A stretch of 64,000 bases of DNA from Sulfolobus sp. S-194 (GCF_012222305.1 NZ_CP035730.1:620001-684000), one strand, 5' to 3'; numbered from the stretch's first letter, positions 29,481-38,408 are shown. Translations and numbers: made by a program. Notes: generated by a model not told the origin, from the sequence alone.

Positions 29481-31142
29481 TTATGTCAAGTTTAGTAGAT
29501 ATATTTCACCCCTTAATAAATCTCTAGTCACGCAATACCCCCTCGGTAATTTTTGTAATGTTTCATAAATTGTAGCGTATAACTGAGCATCAGAACCTCC
29601 AAACAATTTACTCGCATAGTCTAGTTCTTTGGGTTCAACTAAATTGAATATAAAAAAGTAACTTGTATTAGCAAGTAGTTCCTTGATGTATTCACTCGTT
29701 TGAGAAATTATTATAAATCCAAATCCAAATTTTCTTCCTTCTGCAAATAATCGTTCCAATATTTGTTTACCAGATTCTTTAGATAAGATAAAAGGAGCTT
29801 CATCTATAATAATTATTTTCTTTAAATTTGATATACCAGAAATATACATCGTATTTTGAATAGATTTTAATAATGTTTCTATTAAAATGTATTTTATCTC
29901 ATTAGTAGGTATTTTAGAAAAATCTATAATTAGATTATTTTCTAAAATCTCTGAAATATTCACATTTGAATTATTGAAAATTGATGATGTTAGAAACTGA
30001 ATATAGGGTTCTATTGATTGATATTTTATTATATCTTGACTTGTAGTAGCTAGTTTTTTCTTTTTTTCCAAAAGAATTAAAATATCCCTGAAAGTTGGTG
30101 GCGATAAATTCCATGTACTACTATCATTTTCATCTATTCCTTTTTCTGCATAAGCTTCAATAATTAAGTTTGTTAGTTCAATAGTTTGTAAATTACCTAG
30201 ATTAAAAAGACTTTTTACCATCAATGAAATTTCTAAAGCCCTTTCTTTGGGACTTCTGCCAAATAAACTTAACGGATTTATTGTTACTTTAGAAGCATCA
30301 ATTTTCTTTGCTCTTTGGACTTCATATTCGCCATGTAAATCGAAAACTAAGTAAGATACGTTTAATGAATTCACAATCCTTTTTGCTAAAGTCGATTTTC
30401 CTACTCCACTAGTACCTATAATTATCACATTATAATTTTTACTAGAATTAAAATCTAGGTAATATATTCCATCAGTTCTGATCCACTTATACGTAGAATT
30501 CGAGGTATAAAATGCGTTATCTAATGAACTCCCCTTACCTATTTTTCCAATTATTTTTCCAATTAGGACTCCTTTGTTAGGCGGTTTATACGTTTTAGGA
30601 AAAATTAAGTAAGGTAATGTGATCCAATTAAATGTTATTAAGGGTAATTCATAATAAAATCCATAAAGTGAGATTGCTAGAGAGTCTAATAGACTTCCTA
30701 CTAAGAAGATAGGATTAAAGAATAATACCCAGTAGAGCACTAGTGATAGGCTAATGCCTATTATAAATTTTAAAAGTGAGAAACTAAATTTCACTTTTTT
30801 AAGTTCATCAATTAGGAAATCATAAAAATTTCGTTTTACGAAAGAGTAAATAAAGAATGCAACTAATGTAACTATTAGATAATATTCAGAATAATAGCTA
30901 ATTAGTAATAACATCTCATAAAAATTTAATCTATTAATTATACTATAAATGGAGAAAAACGATGGTAATGATATAATAGATAATAATACCGAATTAAATA
31001 AGATAAATGCCATTATACCATTAATAATAACTACTAATGCAGTTATAGATATAGAATATAATGAATTCTGTGTTATATCGATAAAATAAAGAATTATAGT
31101 CTCTAAAATGAGGACTGAAAGGAATATAATGTAAGACCTCAC
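29481..31142 (-). CDS. membrane-anchored HerA/VirB4-type ATPase, CedB candidate
   Basis: The first 180 residues hold several hydrophobic segments (for example YIIFLSVLILETIILYFI and LLLISYYSEYYLIVTLVAFF). A cytoplasmic HerA/VirB4-class ATPase domain follows, with Walker A GTSGVGKSTLAKR near residue 245 and Walker B IIIDEAPFIL near 430. A C-terminal FAEGRKFGFGFIIISQT block is also typical. This layout fits CedB, the ATPase of the Sulfolobales DNA-import system, but another membrane HerA paralogue cannot be excluded. It is the first gene of the unit with rpo13 and pcn1, 11 bases apart, and is divergent from the helicase. Confidence 0.65.
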   Translation of the reverse strand: MRSYIIFLSVLILETIILYFIDITQNSLYSISITALVVIINGIMAFILFNSVLLSIISLPSFFSIYSIINRLNFYEMLLLISYYSEYYLIVTLVAFFIYSFVKRNFYDFLIDELKKVKFSFSLLKFIIGISLSLVLYWVLFFNPIFLVGSLLDSLAISLYGFYYELPLITFNWITLPYLIFPKTYKPPNKGVLIGKIIGKIGKGSSLDNAFYTSNSTYKWIRTDGIYYLDFNSSKNYNVIIIGTSGVGKSTLAKRIVNSLNVSYLVFDLHGEYEVQRAKKIDASKVTINPLSLFGRSPKERALEISLMVKSLFNLGNLQTIELTNLIIEAYAEKGIDENDSSTWNLSPPTFRDILILLEKKKKLATTSQDIIKYQSIEPYIQFLTSSIFNNSNVNISEILENNLIIDFSKIPTNEIKYILIETLLKSIQNTMYISGISNLKKIIIIDEAPFILSKESGKQILERLFAEGRKFGFGFIIISQTSEYIKELLANTSYFFIFNLVEPKELDYASKLFGGSDAQLYATIYETLQKLPRGYCVTRDLLRGEIYLLNLT

Positions 31143-31178
31143 TTATATTAAACCCAAAATCTTAGTATTATTAGCTAA

Positions 31179-33914
31179 ATGATAAGTGTTTCTCACGATT
31201 TTGTAAATAAACTTAAGGAATTAGGATATACAAGTCTTACTCCAATACAAAAAGTAGCCATCCCTATAATTCTAAAGGGTAAAAATACTTTAGTTATAGC
31301 ACCTACAGGCTATGGAAAAACCGAGGCAGCTGTCTTTCCGGTATTTTACAAGATTTATACCGAAAATTCAGTTCCTATATCAGCATTATATATTACTCCA
31401 TTAAGAGCGTTAAACAGAGATATTGAGTTAAGATTAAAGAAGATAGGAGAAAAATTAGGTATTAAGGTTAAAGTAAGACATGGTGATTCGACCGAAAGTG
31501 AACGTAGAAGAATACTTCTTGATCCTCCACAACTTCTTTTAACAACTCCTGAAACTTTACTATATCTAGTAATAAATGAAAAATATCGAAAATTATTTGA
31601 AAAATTAAAATGGATTATAATTGACGAACTTCAAGAGATGTTAGATGAAAAAAGAGGATACGAATTATTAATTGTTTTAGAACGTTTAAAAAGAATAAGT
31701 AAGAATAGAATACAGTTTATAGGCTTGTCTGCAACTATTGGAAATATAGAAATAGCAAAAAAGTATTTAGGAGAAGAAGTAGAAGTGGCAAAAATTGATA
31801 CCAGAAAAGATATTGATATTTCATTAATAATTCCAGAATTAAAAAAGGAATATGTTGATTTATCCGTTAAGTTAGGATTAAATCCTGAGATAATAGCAAG
31901 ATTCAAAAAGATAGAAGAAATCGTTAAAAACGAGAAGCCTGTTTTAATTTTTACAAATGTTAGAGAAACAACAGAATTCCTAGCTAATGAACTTTCTAAA
32001 ATAACACAGCTTAAAATTTTGACTCATCATGGCTCATTATCTCGAGAAGTAAGAGTTGAAGCCGAAAAAGACTTTAGAGAAGGCAAAATTGATGCTTTAG
32101 TGGCTACGTCTAGTTTAGAGTTAGGAATAGACATAGGTAAAATTAATGTTGTAATACAATACATGTCTCCAAGACAAGTAATACGGCTCGTTCAGAGGAT
32201 TGGGAGAAGCGGACACTCTGTGAATAAATTATCTAAAGGCTATATAATGCCGTCAAATGATATATATGATATATTAGAATGTAAAGCCATTGTAGATAAA
32301 TTGAAGGAAGGATATCTTGAAAGACCACTAATAGAATATAAGCCTTATGATGTAATTGCTCATGAAATAGCCGGTATGGTCTTGGAAGGATATAGTAATC
32401 CTAGAGAGATATTTGATATAATAAGAGGTGTTTTCCTATTTAGTGATCTGACAGAAGAAGAATTTGCTGAAATACTTAATATCTTGGAATCTGCTAAAAT
32501 TATAAAAAGAGATAAAGATAAAATATCTCCTTCTTTCAGGCTTTGGAAGTATTATTATGAAACTAACATGATACCTGACTCGCTAAGAGACTACCTGGTT
32601 ATAGATCATATAACTAATTCTAAGATAGGTACTCTAGATGAAGAATTTATTTCCGCATTAGATGAAAATACAGTATTTGTTTTAGGTGGGAAACTTTGGA
32701 AAGTAGTTACTATTGAGGACGGAAAAATATATGTCGAACAAGCCCAATTAAAAAGCGGTATTTTACCTAGCTGGTTTGGAGAATCGATCCCAGTAGAAAA
32801 GGAGGTTGCATTAAAAGTATACGAGTACATAAACAGGGTAGCGAAAGGTGAAGAAATAGATTTACCTAGAGATGTGCTTGGTAAATTAAAGGATATTATA
32901 GATAATCAATTGAAAAGAGGATATCCTTTACCATCAGATAAAGAGATTTTAGTTGAAATAAATCATGACCTAATTGTAATTCATTCAGCTTTTGGAACCA
33001 GAGGAAATAATACATTAGGTGCAATTATTTCTGCTTTGCTTTCTCAAATAAAAGGAATAAAAGCTAATTATAGGTCTGATTCATATCACATAGCTATAGC
33101 AACTGTAATACCAGTATATAAAGATGATATTATAAAAATTATAAATATGATAAATTCATCACAAGAAAAAGATTTGGAGGAGTTATTAAAAATAGCAATA
33201 AAAGAAAGTCCTCAATTTAAATGGAAATTACTAATTGAAGCAGAAAGATTTGGAGTTATAGATAAGGGTAAAGATATTGATATTTCTTCTACATTATTAA
33301 GACCATTTATAGATACTATAGTTGGAGAAGAGGCAACTAAGGAGCTTATTGTTAAGAACTATGATTTAAGTATCTTATCAAACGAACTAAGAAAAGTGAG
33401 CTGGAAAATATTAGAAGTACCAAGTTTCTCACCTCTAGCCAAAGAGTTTTTAGATAAGCTTTTAGTTTTTCGTTCTAGTGAGGATAAACCGATCATGCTA
33501 GAGGTTTATAAAAGAAAATTATTATCAAAAGAGGTAAAACTTATCTGTATGGTTTGCGGATGGAATAGCAATTTTAATGTAAATCAGGTCCCTCCTAGAT
33601 GTCCAAAGTGTGGTTCTGTATTTTTGACAGTTGTTGATTTACGAGATGATGAAAGTATTCAAATAGTTAAAAAAGCAATAAAAGGAGAAAAAATGAGCAA
33701 AAAAGAACTAAAAAAACTAGAGGAATTGAAGAGAATTTCATCATTTTATTCTTACTATAATAAATATGTAGCAATCGGGCTTTCGGCCCCTGGAGTAGGT
33801 GTTACTAATATTAGTAAAGCGTTAGAAAAATTGAGAGAAGGAGAAGATAAGTATTATGAAGCGCTTTTAGATCTAGAGAGAAGGTTTATAAGGACTCGAA
33901 AATACTGGCACTAA
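31179..33914 (+). CDS. Lhr-family superfamily 2 helicase (aLhr2-like)
   Basis: A 911-residue ATP-dependent helicase. Motifs are the Q motif LTPIQKVAIP, Walker A APTGYGKTE near residue 45, motif II as DELQ (usually DEIH or DEVH), GLSATIGN, and motif VI QRIGRSGHS near 340. The winged-helix and Lhr-core regions follow. A C-terminal C4 zinc finger (CMVCGW and CPKCGS) lies near residue 790. Archaeal aLhr2 proteins act in nucleic acid unwinding or annealing and in RNA processing. The promoter region of 36 bp is shared with the divergent ATPase gene. Confidence 0.88.
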   Translation: MISVSHDFVNKLKELGYTSLTPIQKVAIPIILKGKNTLVIAPTGYGKTEAAVFPVFYKIYTENSVPISALYITPLRALNRDIELRLKKIGEKLGIKVKVRHGDSTESERRRILLDPPQLLLTTPETLLYLVINEKYRKLFEKLKWIIIDELQEMLDEKRGYELLIVLERLKRISKNRIQFIGLSATIGNIEIAKKYLGEEVEVAKIDTRKDIDISLIIPELKKEYVDLSVKLGLNPEIIARFKKIEEIVKNEKPVLIFTNVRETTEFLANELSKITQLKILTHHGSLSREVRVEAEKDFREGKIDALVATSSLELGIDIGKINVVIQYMSPRQVIRLVQRIGRSGHSVNKLSKGYIMPSNDIYDILECKAIVDKLKEGYLERPLIEYKPYDVIAHEIAGMVLEGYSNPREIFDIIRGVFLFSDLTEEEFAEILNILESAKIIKRDKDKISPSFRLWKYYYETNMIPDSLRDYLVIDHITNSKIGTLDEEFISALDENTVFVLGGKLWKVVTIEDGKIYVEQAQLKSGILPSWFGESIPVEKEVALKVYEYINRVAKGEEIDLPRDVLGKLKDIIDNQLKRGYPLPSDKEILVEINHDLIVIHSAFGTRGNNTLGAIISALLSQIKGIKANYRSDSYHIAIATVIPVYKDDIIKIINMINSSQEKDLEELLKIAIKESPQFKWKLLIEAERFGVIDKGKDIDISSTLLRPFIDTIVGEEATKELIVKNYDLSILSNELRKVSWKILEVPSFSPLAKEFLDKLLVFRSSEDKPIMLEVYKRKLLSKEVKLICMVCGWNSNFNVNQVPPRCPKCGSVFLTVVDLRDDESIQIVKKAIKGEKMSKKELKKLEELKRISSFYSYYNKYVAIGLSAPGVGVTNISKALEKLREGEDKYYEALLDLERRFIRTRKYWH

Positions 33915-33956
33915 GTTTAAATTTTTATGAATACGTTTTTTCATTAGGTAGTAGGT

Positions 33957-34247
33957 ATGCCTGCAATAGAAATAGGAAGAATATGCGTAAAAACAAGAGG
34001 AAGAGAAGCAGGTAAAAAATGTGTTATTGTAGACATAATAGATGAGAATTTTGTTCTAGTAACTGGTCCTAAAGATGTTAACAAAGCAAAAAGAAGAAGA
34101 GTAAATATACTTCATTTAGAACCTACAGATAAAAAGATAGACATAAATAAGGGAGCAAGTGATGATGAAGTTAAGAAAAAGTTAGAAGAAGCAGGACTTA
34201 TAGAATTTATGAAACAAGATGTTAAGCCAAAAATTCCTGTGATTTAG
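33957..34247 (+). CDS. rpl14e: 50S ribosomal protein L14e
   Basis: The 96-residue KOW-type protein starts [21 protein letters not shown] and has [23 protein letters not shown], the L14e family pattern. In many archaea L14e and cbf5 sit at the end of the ribosomal cluster after cmk; here the pair is about 13 kb away. TTTAAATTTTTAT at about 33917 is a good TATA box. The cbf5 start lies one base after its stop. Confidence 0.92.
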   Translation: MPAIEIGRICVKTRGREAGKKCVIVDIIDENFVLVTGPKDVNKAKRRRVNILHLEPTDKKIDINKGASDDEVKKKLEEAGLIEFMKQDVKPKIPVI

Positions 34248-34248
34248 T

Positions 34249-35293
34249 ATGCAAATATATGGTTTTATTTATAAAATAGATTCTTTTTGTAATTATAGTA
34301 ATAGTTGGATTATTTTACAAGATTCCTATACTGATGAAAAATATGGTTACTTTGCTGATAAAAGACCAATAGAAGTTCTAATAAAAAATTCAATTATTAA
34401 TGTTGATAAACCACCTGGACCTACGAGCCATGAAGTAGCTTTTTGGATAAAACAAATGTTTAAGGTTTCAAAGGCAGGTCATGGAGGGACCCTAGAGCTT
34501 TGAGGGTTAAACCCTCAGGCGGGGTGACCCTAAAGTAACTGGAGTATTGCCAATTGGGTTAGAGAACGCAACAAAACTAATGTCATATATTAGTTCTTCT
34601 GGGAAAGAATATGTATGTTTAGTGCAAGTACATTGTGATTTTAACATAGGCGAACTTAAGCAAATAATTTCAAAATTTATAGGTACGATATATCAGAAAC
34701 CACCCGTAAGATCCTCAGTAAAGAGAAGAACAAGAAAAAAGAAAATTTACGATATAGAGATCCTTGATATAGATAATAGATTTGTTTTACTTAGGATATC
34801 CTCTGATCCTGGCACATATATGAGAAAATTATGTCATGATTTTGGAGTAATATTGGGTTGCGGCGCGCATATGAGGGAATTAAGAAGAATTAGATCTGGG
34901 ATATTTACAGAGAAAAATTTAGTCACATTACAAGAGATTTCGGAAGCTCTTTATATGTGGAAAAACTGTAAAGATGAGAGTGATTTAAGAAAAATATTAT
35001 TACCTATGGAATATGCTACTTGTGGTATGCCTAAAATACTAATTGATGACAATGCAGTAGATGCTATATCTTATGGTGCAATGCTTACAGCACCTGGAAT
35101 AGTTGCTTATCAAAGTTTTAGGGTAAAGGATACTGTAGCTATATTGACACTAAAAGGAGAGCTAGTAGCTATAGGTGAAGCTGATGTGGATTCTCAAAAA
35201 TTAGTAGATATGAAAAAAGGAGTCGTAGTTAAACCTAAAAGAGTTCTTATGCCCCGTGATATATACCCCAGATCGTGGAAGAAACATGGATGA
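34249..35293 (+). CDS. cbf5: rRNA/tRNA pseudouridine synthase Cbf5, gene interrupted by an intron
   Basis: Cbf5 is the catalytic subunit of H/ACA ribonucleoproteins. Exon 1 (34249-34495) ends in GHGGTL and exon 2 (34527-35293) resumes DPKVTGVLPIG. Joined, they give the catalytic motif GHGGTLDPKVTGVLP and a 337-residue protein of normal length with a TruB domain and a C-terminal PUA domain. Read straight through, the intron gives an in-frame TGA, so this is not a pseudogene. The catalytic Asp codon is split by the intron. The family is known to carry this intron in crenarchaea. Confidence 0.93.
34496..34526 (+). other. archaeal bulge-helix-bulge intron in cbf5 mRNA, 31 nt
   Basis: The intron folds as GCTTTGAGGG / CCCTCAGGC with loop TTAAA (one unpaired T). 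The central helix pairs exon CCCT (34490-34493) with intron GGGG (34521-34524). The 5' bulge is AGA (34494-34496), the 3' bulge is TGA (34525-34527), and the outer helix is AGGG with CCCT in exon 2. Cutting after the second base of each bulge restores the reading frame. The tRNA splicing endonuclease and RtcB should process it. A one-base shift (34495-34525) gives the same mRNA. Confidence 0.88.
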
Positions 35294-35840
35294 ATTTGTT
35301 GTTAATGATGTAGTAAATGGTATACCCTTATCATTGATAAGTAGTTATGGTGTTTTTTCTAAGAAGAACTTAGACCTTGGCACAAGAATACTACTAGAAA
35401 ATATAGTCCTTCCAGAGGAAGGAGTTGTAGCTGATATTGGTTGTGGTTACGGACCAATAGGGATTTATATCGCCTTGAAGAATCCTAATCTCAAAGTTTA
35501 TATGATAGATATTGATAAAAAGGCTGTTTATTTAGCTGAAAAAAATGTTAAGAGATATAAATTAGAAAATAGAGTAATAGTGATAAGAAATAATATATTA
35601 GAAAATCTTGATATACAATTAAAAGGAGCATACTCAAATCCTCCTCTTAAATCCGGTAAAGAATTCATTGAAAAGCTAGCTCAACAAAGTTATGAGAGAC
35701 TTTTACATAATGGTATTTTAGAGGTAGTTGTGTACAAAGGAGAAAAGAATGTGCTAGATATATTTGGAAAGTATTTTAATGAAGTTAAAATAGTAAAAAG
35801 AGCAAAGGGTTACTCAATTATTTTAGCGGTTAAAAATTAA
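35286..35840 (+). CDS. RsmC-like class I SAM-dependent methyltransferase
   Basis: The 184-residue protein has the SAM motif VVADIGCGYGPIGIYIA, an acidic MIDIDKKAVYLAEKN, and the catalytic motif NPPL in AYSNPPLKSGKEF. This NPPx motif marks N-methylation of guanine or adenine in RNA, as in RsmC (m2G1207 of 16S rRNA). The exact RNA target is inferred. A GTG at 35256 would add ten residues; I prefer the ATG at 35286, which has GGAAG upstream and overlaps only the last codons of cbf5. Confidence 0.82.
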   Translation: MDEFVVNDVVNGIPLSLISSYGVFSKKNLDLGTRILLENIVLPEEGVVADIGCGYGPIGIYIALKNPNLKVYMIDIDKKAVYLAEKNVKRYKLENRVIVIRNNILENLDIQLKGAYSNPPLKSGKEFIEKLAQQSYERLLHNGILEVVVYKGEKNVLDIFGKYFNEVKIVKRAKGYSIILAVKN

Positions 35841-35865
35841 TAGTATTAAATCATATAGTTAAATT

Positions 35866-35960
35866 GCCGGGGTGCCCGAGTGGTCCAAGGGGCTGGCCTT
35901 GAGAGCTTCAGGTTAGCCAGTGGGGATTTCCCCGCGCGGGTTCAAATCCCGCCCCCGGCG
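35866..35960 (+). tRNA. tRNA-Ser(UGA) with an 11-nt intron
   Basis: The acceptor arms GCCGGGG and CCCCGGC pair fully, the discriminator base is G as in archaeal Ser tRNA, and there is a long variable arm (GTGGGGATTTCCCCGC). After removal of the intron (35904-35914, AGCTTCAGGTT) at position 37/38, the anticodon arm is CTGGC, loop CTTGAGA, GCCAG with anticodon TGA at 35900-35902. Exon TTGA pairs with intron TCAG as the central helix of a bulge-helix-bulge. The T arm is GCGGG TTCAAAT CCCGC. No CCA is encoded. Confidence 0.9.
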
Positions 35961-36083
35961 TTGGTCATATATTATTTAAAGATAACCTGTTAATAGTTAG
36001 TTATTGTATTAACTAGTAGTGAATTTTATTTGTAATTCCTTAATTCATAAAATCATGCTTCTATTTTTCGTTTACTTGTTTCG

Positions 36084-37289
36084 TTATGTTGGAGTTTGTT
36101 GAGTGCTTGTTAAGCTTGCAACCATTAGATAATCTCTTAATTCTCTTGTTATCAAGAAGTTCTTTCTGACATGTTCTTTTCCATTTTTTCCAAGTTTCTC
36201 TCTCATATTTGTATTTCTTAATAAATATAATGTATAATGAGCCGCTTCTTCTGGAGTATTTACTAGGTAGCCAGTCACATTATTGATTACTTGTAAGGGT
36301 ATACCACCTGTATTACCTCCGATTACTGGTTTTTCTTTCCATAGGGCTTCACTTACCGTCAAACCAAAGCCTTCCTTTATTGATTTTTGCATAACAATGG
36401 TAGCTCCTCTCTGAAAGGCATTAATTTCTAGATCACTATTTGGAGGTAACATTAAAAGTTTAATATCCTTATCGCTACCAGCTGCCTGAACGGTTTCATT
36501 ATATACTATTTCACCTTCTGGGTCATCGTAGGCTGGACTCCCTACATAGACCAGTTGAACGTCAGTATGTCTCTTCACTAGCTTGTAAGTTTTTATCACA
36601 CCTAGAGGATCTTTTGCTCTATCGAATCTTGAGACTTGAGTTATTATTGGTCTATCTGGATTTACATCAAATTTGTAAAGTATCCTTCTTACTGTTATTT
36701 CGGGTATTGGTCTATTTTTAGTACTTAGTGGATCTATAGAGGGTGGAACTATATATTGTGGTTTTATTAGATCGTCCCTCCCAAATACTGGCGAAGAAAT
36801 TATTATACTATCATATTGTTGAACATATTGTTTCAAAAAATTCCAGACGGGTTCATAAGGGTTAGAAATATCGATATGGCATCTCCATATCCATTTTCCC
36901 TTTTTCCTGAATTTTATTAGTCCTGCAGGCTGAGGATCATGGATAAATATTATATCATAATCTAAATCTAATTCATTTCCATTGATTTCTTGCCACTTAT
37001 TATAAATCTCAAATGCTCCTTTAGGAAGTTCGCCAAAACCATTTTGTAATGAATTATGAAAGGACTTTGTAACAGTGAAGAAATCTTTATCTCCTCTAAT
37101 GACTTTCCAATCAGTTTCAATACCTAATTCTCTCATTAAAGGAACAAGTTTGCTTAGTATTTCAGCTACTCCTCCTCCGCTAGGCGTAGAATTAACATGA
37201 AGAACTGATACCCCTTTTAGTTTTTCAGCTATCTTTACAATGCTATCTAATTCATCTTCACCAATTATTTCAGCGTATTTCTCTATCAT
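36084..37289 (-). CDS. treT: trehalose glycosyltransferring synthase TreT
   Basis: TreT makes trehalose in one step from an NDP-glucose and glucose. The GT-B, GT4-family protein starts with the nucleotide-binding LHVNSTPSGGGVAEILSKL and has ITQVSRFDRAKDP and the EGFGLTVSEALWKEKPVIGGNTGG donor-site motif with the E-x7-E pair. The length of 401 residues fits archaeal TreT. It overlaps its upstream partner by four bases (ATGA). Confidence 0.88.
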   Translation of the reverse strand: MIEKYAEIIGEDELDSIVKIAEKLKGVSVLHVNSTPSGGGVAEILSKLVPLMRELGIETDWKVIRGDKDFFTVTKSFHNSLQNGFGELPKGAFEIYNKWQEINGNELDLDYDIIFIHDPQPAGLIKFRKKGKWIWRCHIDISNPYEPVWNFLKQYVQQYDSIIISSPVFGRDDLIKPQYIVPPSIDPLSTKNRPIPEITVRRILYKFDVNPDRPIITQVSRFDRAKDPLGVIKTYKLVKRHTDVQLVYVGSPAYDDPEGEIVYNETVQAAGSDKDIKLLMLPPNSDLEINAFQRGATIVMQKSIKEGFGLTVSEALWKEKPVIGGNTGGIPLQVINNVTGYLVNTPEEAAHYTLYLLRNTNMREKLGKNGKEHVRKNFLITRELRDYLMVASLTSTQQTPT

Positions 37290-37948
37290 GAGAAGATCAC
37301 TTCTTCAATCTTTCTTACTAAATCTTCTCTTAATTTTTCTTCATCAGTATAAGTTTGTGGATCAATAGAAGATAAGGAATCTGCCAACTCTTTTAACCCA
37401 TAATTCTCCTCTATCCAGATTGAGAAATCATTTTTAGTAGTATACCCCATTACTCTTTTAAATATAAAGTGATATGCTATTGATCTCATAGAAATAGTAG
37501 CAATAATATCGATTAACTCACCTAAATTTCTGGCAACTTTTCCAGTTTTAAATATAACGGGATTACAAGAAACAAAATAAAATGGTCTAGATGCCCTTCC
37601 GCTTACCTTATTTTCTGTTAATATTTTAAGTAGATCTTCTCTTACATCTTCTACTGTCCTAGGTTCTTTTCCCTCAATATCAGATATTATCTGGGCTAGT
37701 CTCGAATCATGCATTTCATCTCTAATCCATACTGCAAAATCGTTATGCATATCTTCTGGGATTACATGACTTGAAAATAGTGGATGGAAGATATGATAGA
37801 ATATTGAAAGCCCGTCTACTCTTTTAATCCCAGAAATCAAATCATCCACAGTATACGCCTTTATTCCAGCATATCTAGGTGGATAGTAAGCTGCCTCAAA
37901 TTCAAAAGGCTTTTGTGCAGGTTTATCTAATAACTCTTTGCTAATCAT
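37286..37948 (-). CDS. DUF5752-type protein in the trehalose operon
   Basis: I recognise this only as the unknown partner gene often found before treT (DUF5752, from memory). The 220-residue soluble protein contains an internal duplication. FAVWIRDEMHDSRLAQ with VEDVREDLLKIL in the first half matches FSIWIEENYGLKELAD with EEKLREDLVRKI in the second. It may regulate or assist TreT, but nothing in the sequence proves this. TTTTAAAT near 37977 lies about 26 bases before a start a few bases upstream of the ATG, so the message is nearly leaderless. Confidence 0.68.
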   Translation of the reverse strand: MISKELLDKPAQKPFEFEAAYYPPRYAGIKAYTVDDLISGIKRVDGLSIFYHIFHPLFSSHVIPEDMHNDFAVWIRDEMHDSRLAQIISDIEGKEPRTVEDVREDLLKILTENKVSGRASRPFYFVSCNPVIFKTGKVARNLGELIDIIATISMRSIAYHFIFKRVMGYTTKNDFSIWIEENYGLKELADSLSSIDPQTYTDEEKLREDLVRKIEEVIFS

Positions 37949-37997
37949 AGAAGTATTGTTATATACAAAACATTTAAAACTATTATCTTAAATAAAC

Positions 37998-38046
37998 TCA
38001 GTTTTTCCAGCGTAAATCATCGATCTTTCGACCCTCTTATCATCAT
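37998..38046 (-). ncRNA. candidate C/D box sRNA upstream of tRNA-Gly
   Basis: On the minus strand a consensus box C (ATGATGA, 38046-38040) and a consensus box D (CTGA, 38001-37998) enclose 38 nt. With 12-nt guides this leaves D' AAGA, a 3-nt spacer and C' ATGATTT, the same 12-4-3-7-12 layout as the candidate at 5690-5738. TTTT before and GTTT after could close a short stem only weakly. Guides are TAAGAGGGTCGA and ACGCTGGAAAAA. The inner boxes are degenerate, which is common in archaeal sRNAs. Confidence 0.55.
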
Positions 38047-38082
38047 CAAAAATTTTTATTCTCAATAGCAGATATATATGTT

Positions 38083-38158
38083 GCGGCCGTAGTCTAGGCT
38101 GGATTAGGACGCCGGCCTCCCAAGCCGGTGATCCCGGGTTCAAATCCCGGCGGCCGCA
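38083..38158 (+). tRNA. tRNA-Gly(CCC), integration target
   Basis: The cloverleaf is complete: acceptor GCGGCCG/CGGCCGC, anticodon arm CCGGC-CTCCCAA-GCCGG with anticodon CCC, and T arm CCGGG-TTCAAAT-CCCGG; the discriminator is A. No intron and no encoded CCA. The 3' 44 bases are repeated at 44408-44451, which marks the insertion of the plasmid. The tRNA remains intact and functional at the left end. An AT-rich TTTTTATTC stands about 25 bases upstream as promoter. Confidence 0.95.
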
Positions 38159-38348
38159 TTAGGGGGATTCGTCCCCCTAATACCCCCTCTTTTTCTTTCA
38201 GATAAGTTTCCACAACGTCAGCTAAAGGACCAACATAAGTTTCCTTTACCTCACCGTTTATCGTTTCCAATTTATAGACATAATACCGCCCTTTTCTTTC
38301 ACGTAAAATATAATCGCCAAATTTATATCTACGTTGCTTATCCGTCAT
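38094..38348 (-). CDS. int(N): SSV-type integrase, N-terminal half
   Basis: The first 78 residues belong to the integrase: [20 protein letters not shown] to the tRNA-derived [15 protein letters not shown]. Integration separated it from the catalytic part at 43631-44452, and a stop codon within the tRNA gene ends the present frame at 84 residues. In the excised circle the two halves join in frame to a 336-residue protein, close to the length of SSV1 integrase as I recall. In the integrated state this fragment should be inactive. Its promoter region is described separately. Confidence 0.88.
   Translation of the reverse strand: MTDKQRRYKFGDYILRERKGRYYVYKLETINGEVKETYVGPLADVVETYLKEKEGVLGGRIPLMRPPGFEPGITGLGGRRPNPA
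38115..38158 (+). repeat. attL, 44-bp repeat within tRNA-Gly
   Basis: The left copy runs from the anticodon stem to the 3' end of the tRNA. It matches the right copy at 43 of 44 positions, differing at 38130 (G here, A at 44423). Confidence 0.93.
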
Positions 38349-38365
38349 TTCGCCTCAAGTATTAT

Positions 38366-38399
38366 GGTTGCCAATTCGCGTTTATAAGCTTTGGCAACC
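38366..38399 (-). promoter_or_regulatory. integrase promoter with an inverted repeat around the TATA box
   Basis: A TATA-like CTTATAAA (minus strand, 38381-38388) lies about 36 bases before the int(N) ATG, with GAGGCGAA in the leader. It sits inside a perfect 9-bp inverted repeat, GGTTGCCAA (38366-38374) and TTGGCAACC (38391-38399). An operator that overlaps the TATA box would let a repressor block integrase transcription. The RHH or AbrB-type proteins of the element are possible binders. Confidence 0.6.
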
Positions 38400-38408
38400 C
38401 GTAAAATT

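Noticed and set aside
34249-34503. cbf5 broken by a frameshift or stop (pseudogene)
   Set aside because: The interruption folds as a bulge-helix-bulge and its removal restores the GHGGTLDP motif and full length, so it is an intron.
38094-38348. Independent small gene ending in tRNA-Gly
   Set aside because: Its end [15 protein letters not shown] is the translated tRNA sequence also found at the start of the right integrase half; it is the N half of the split integrase.
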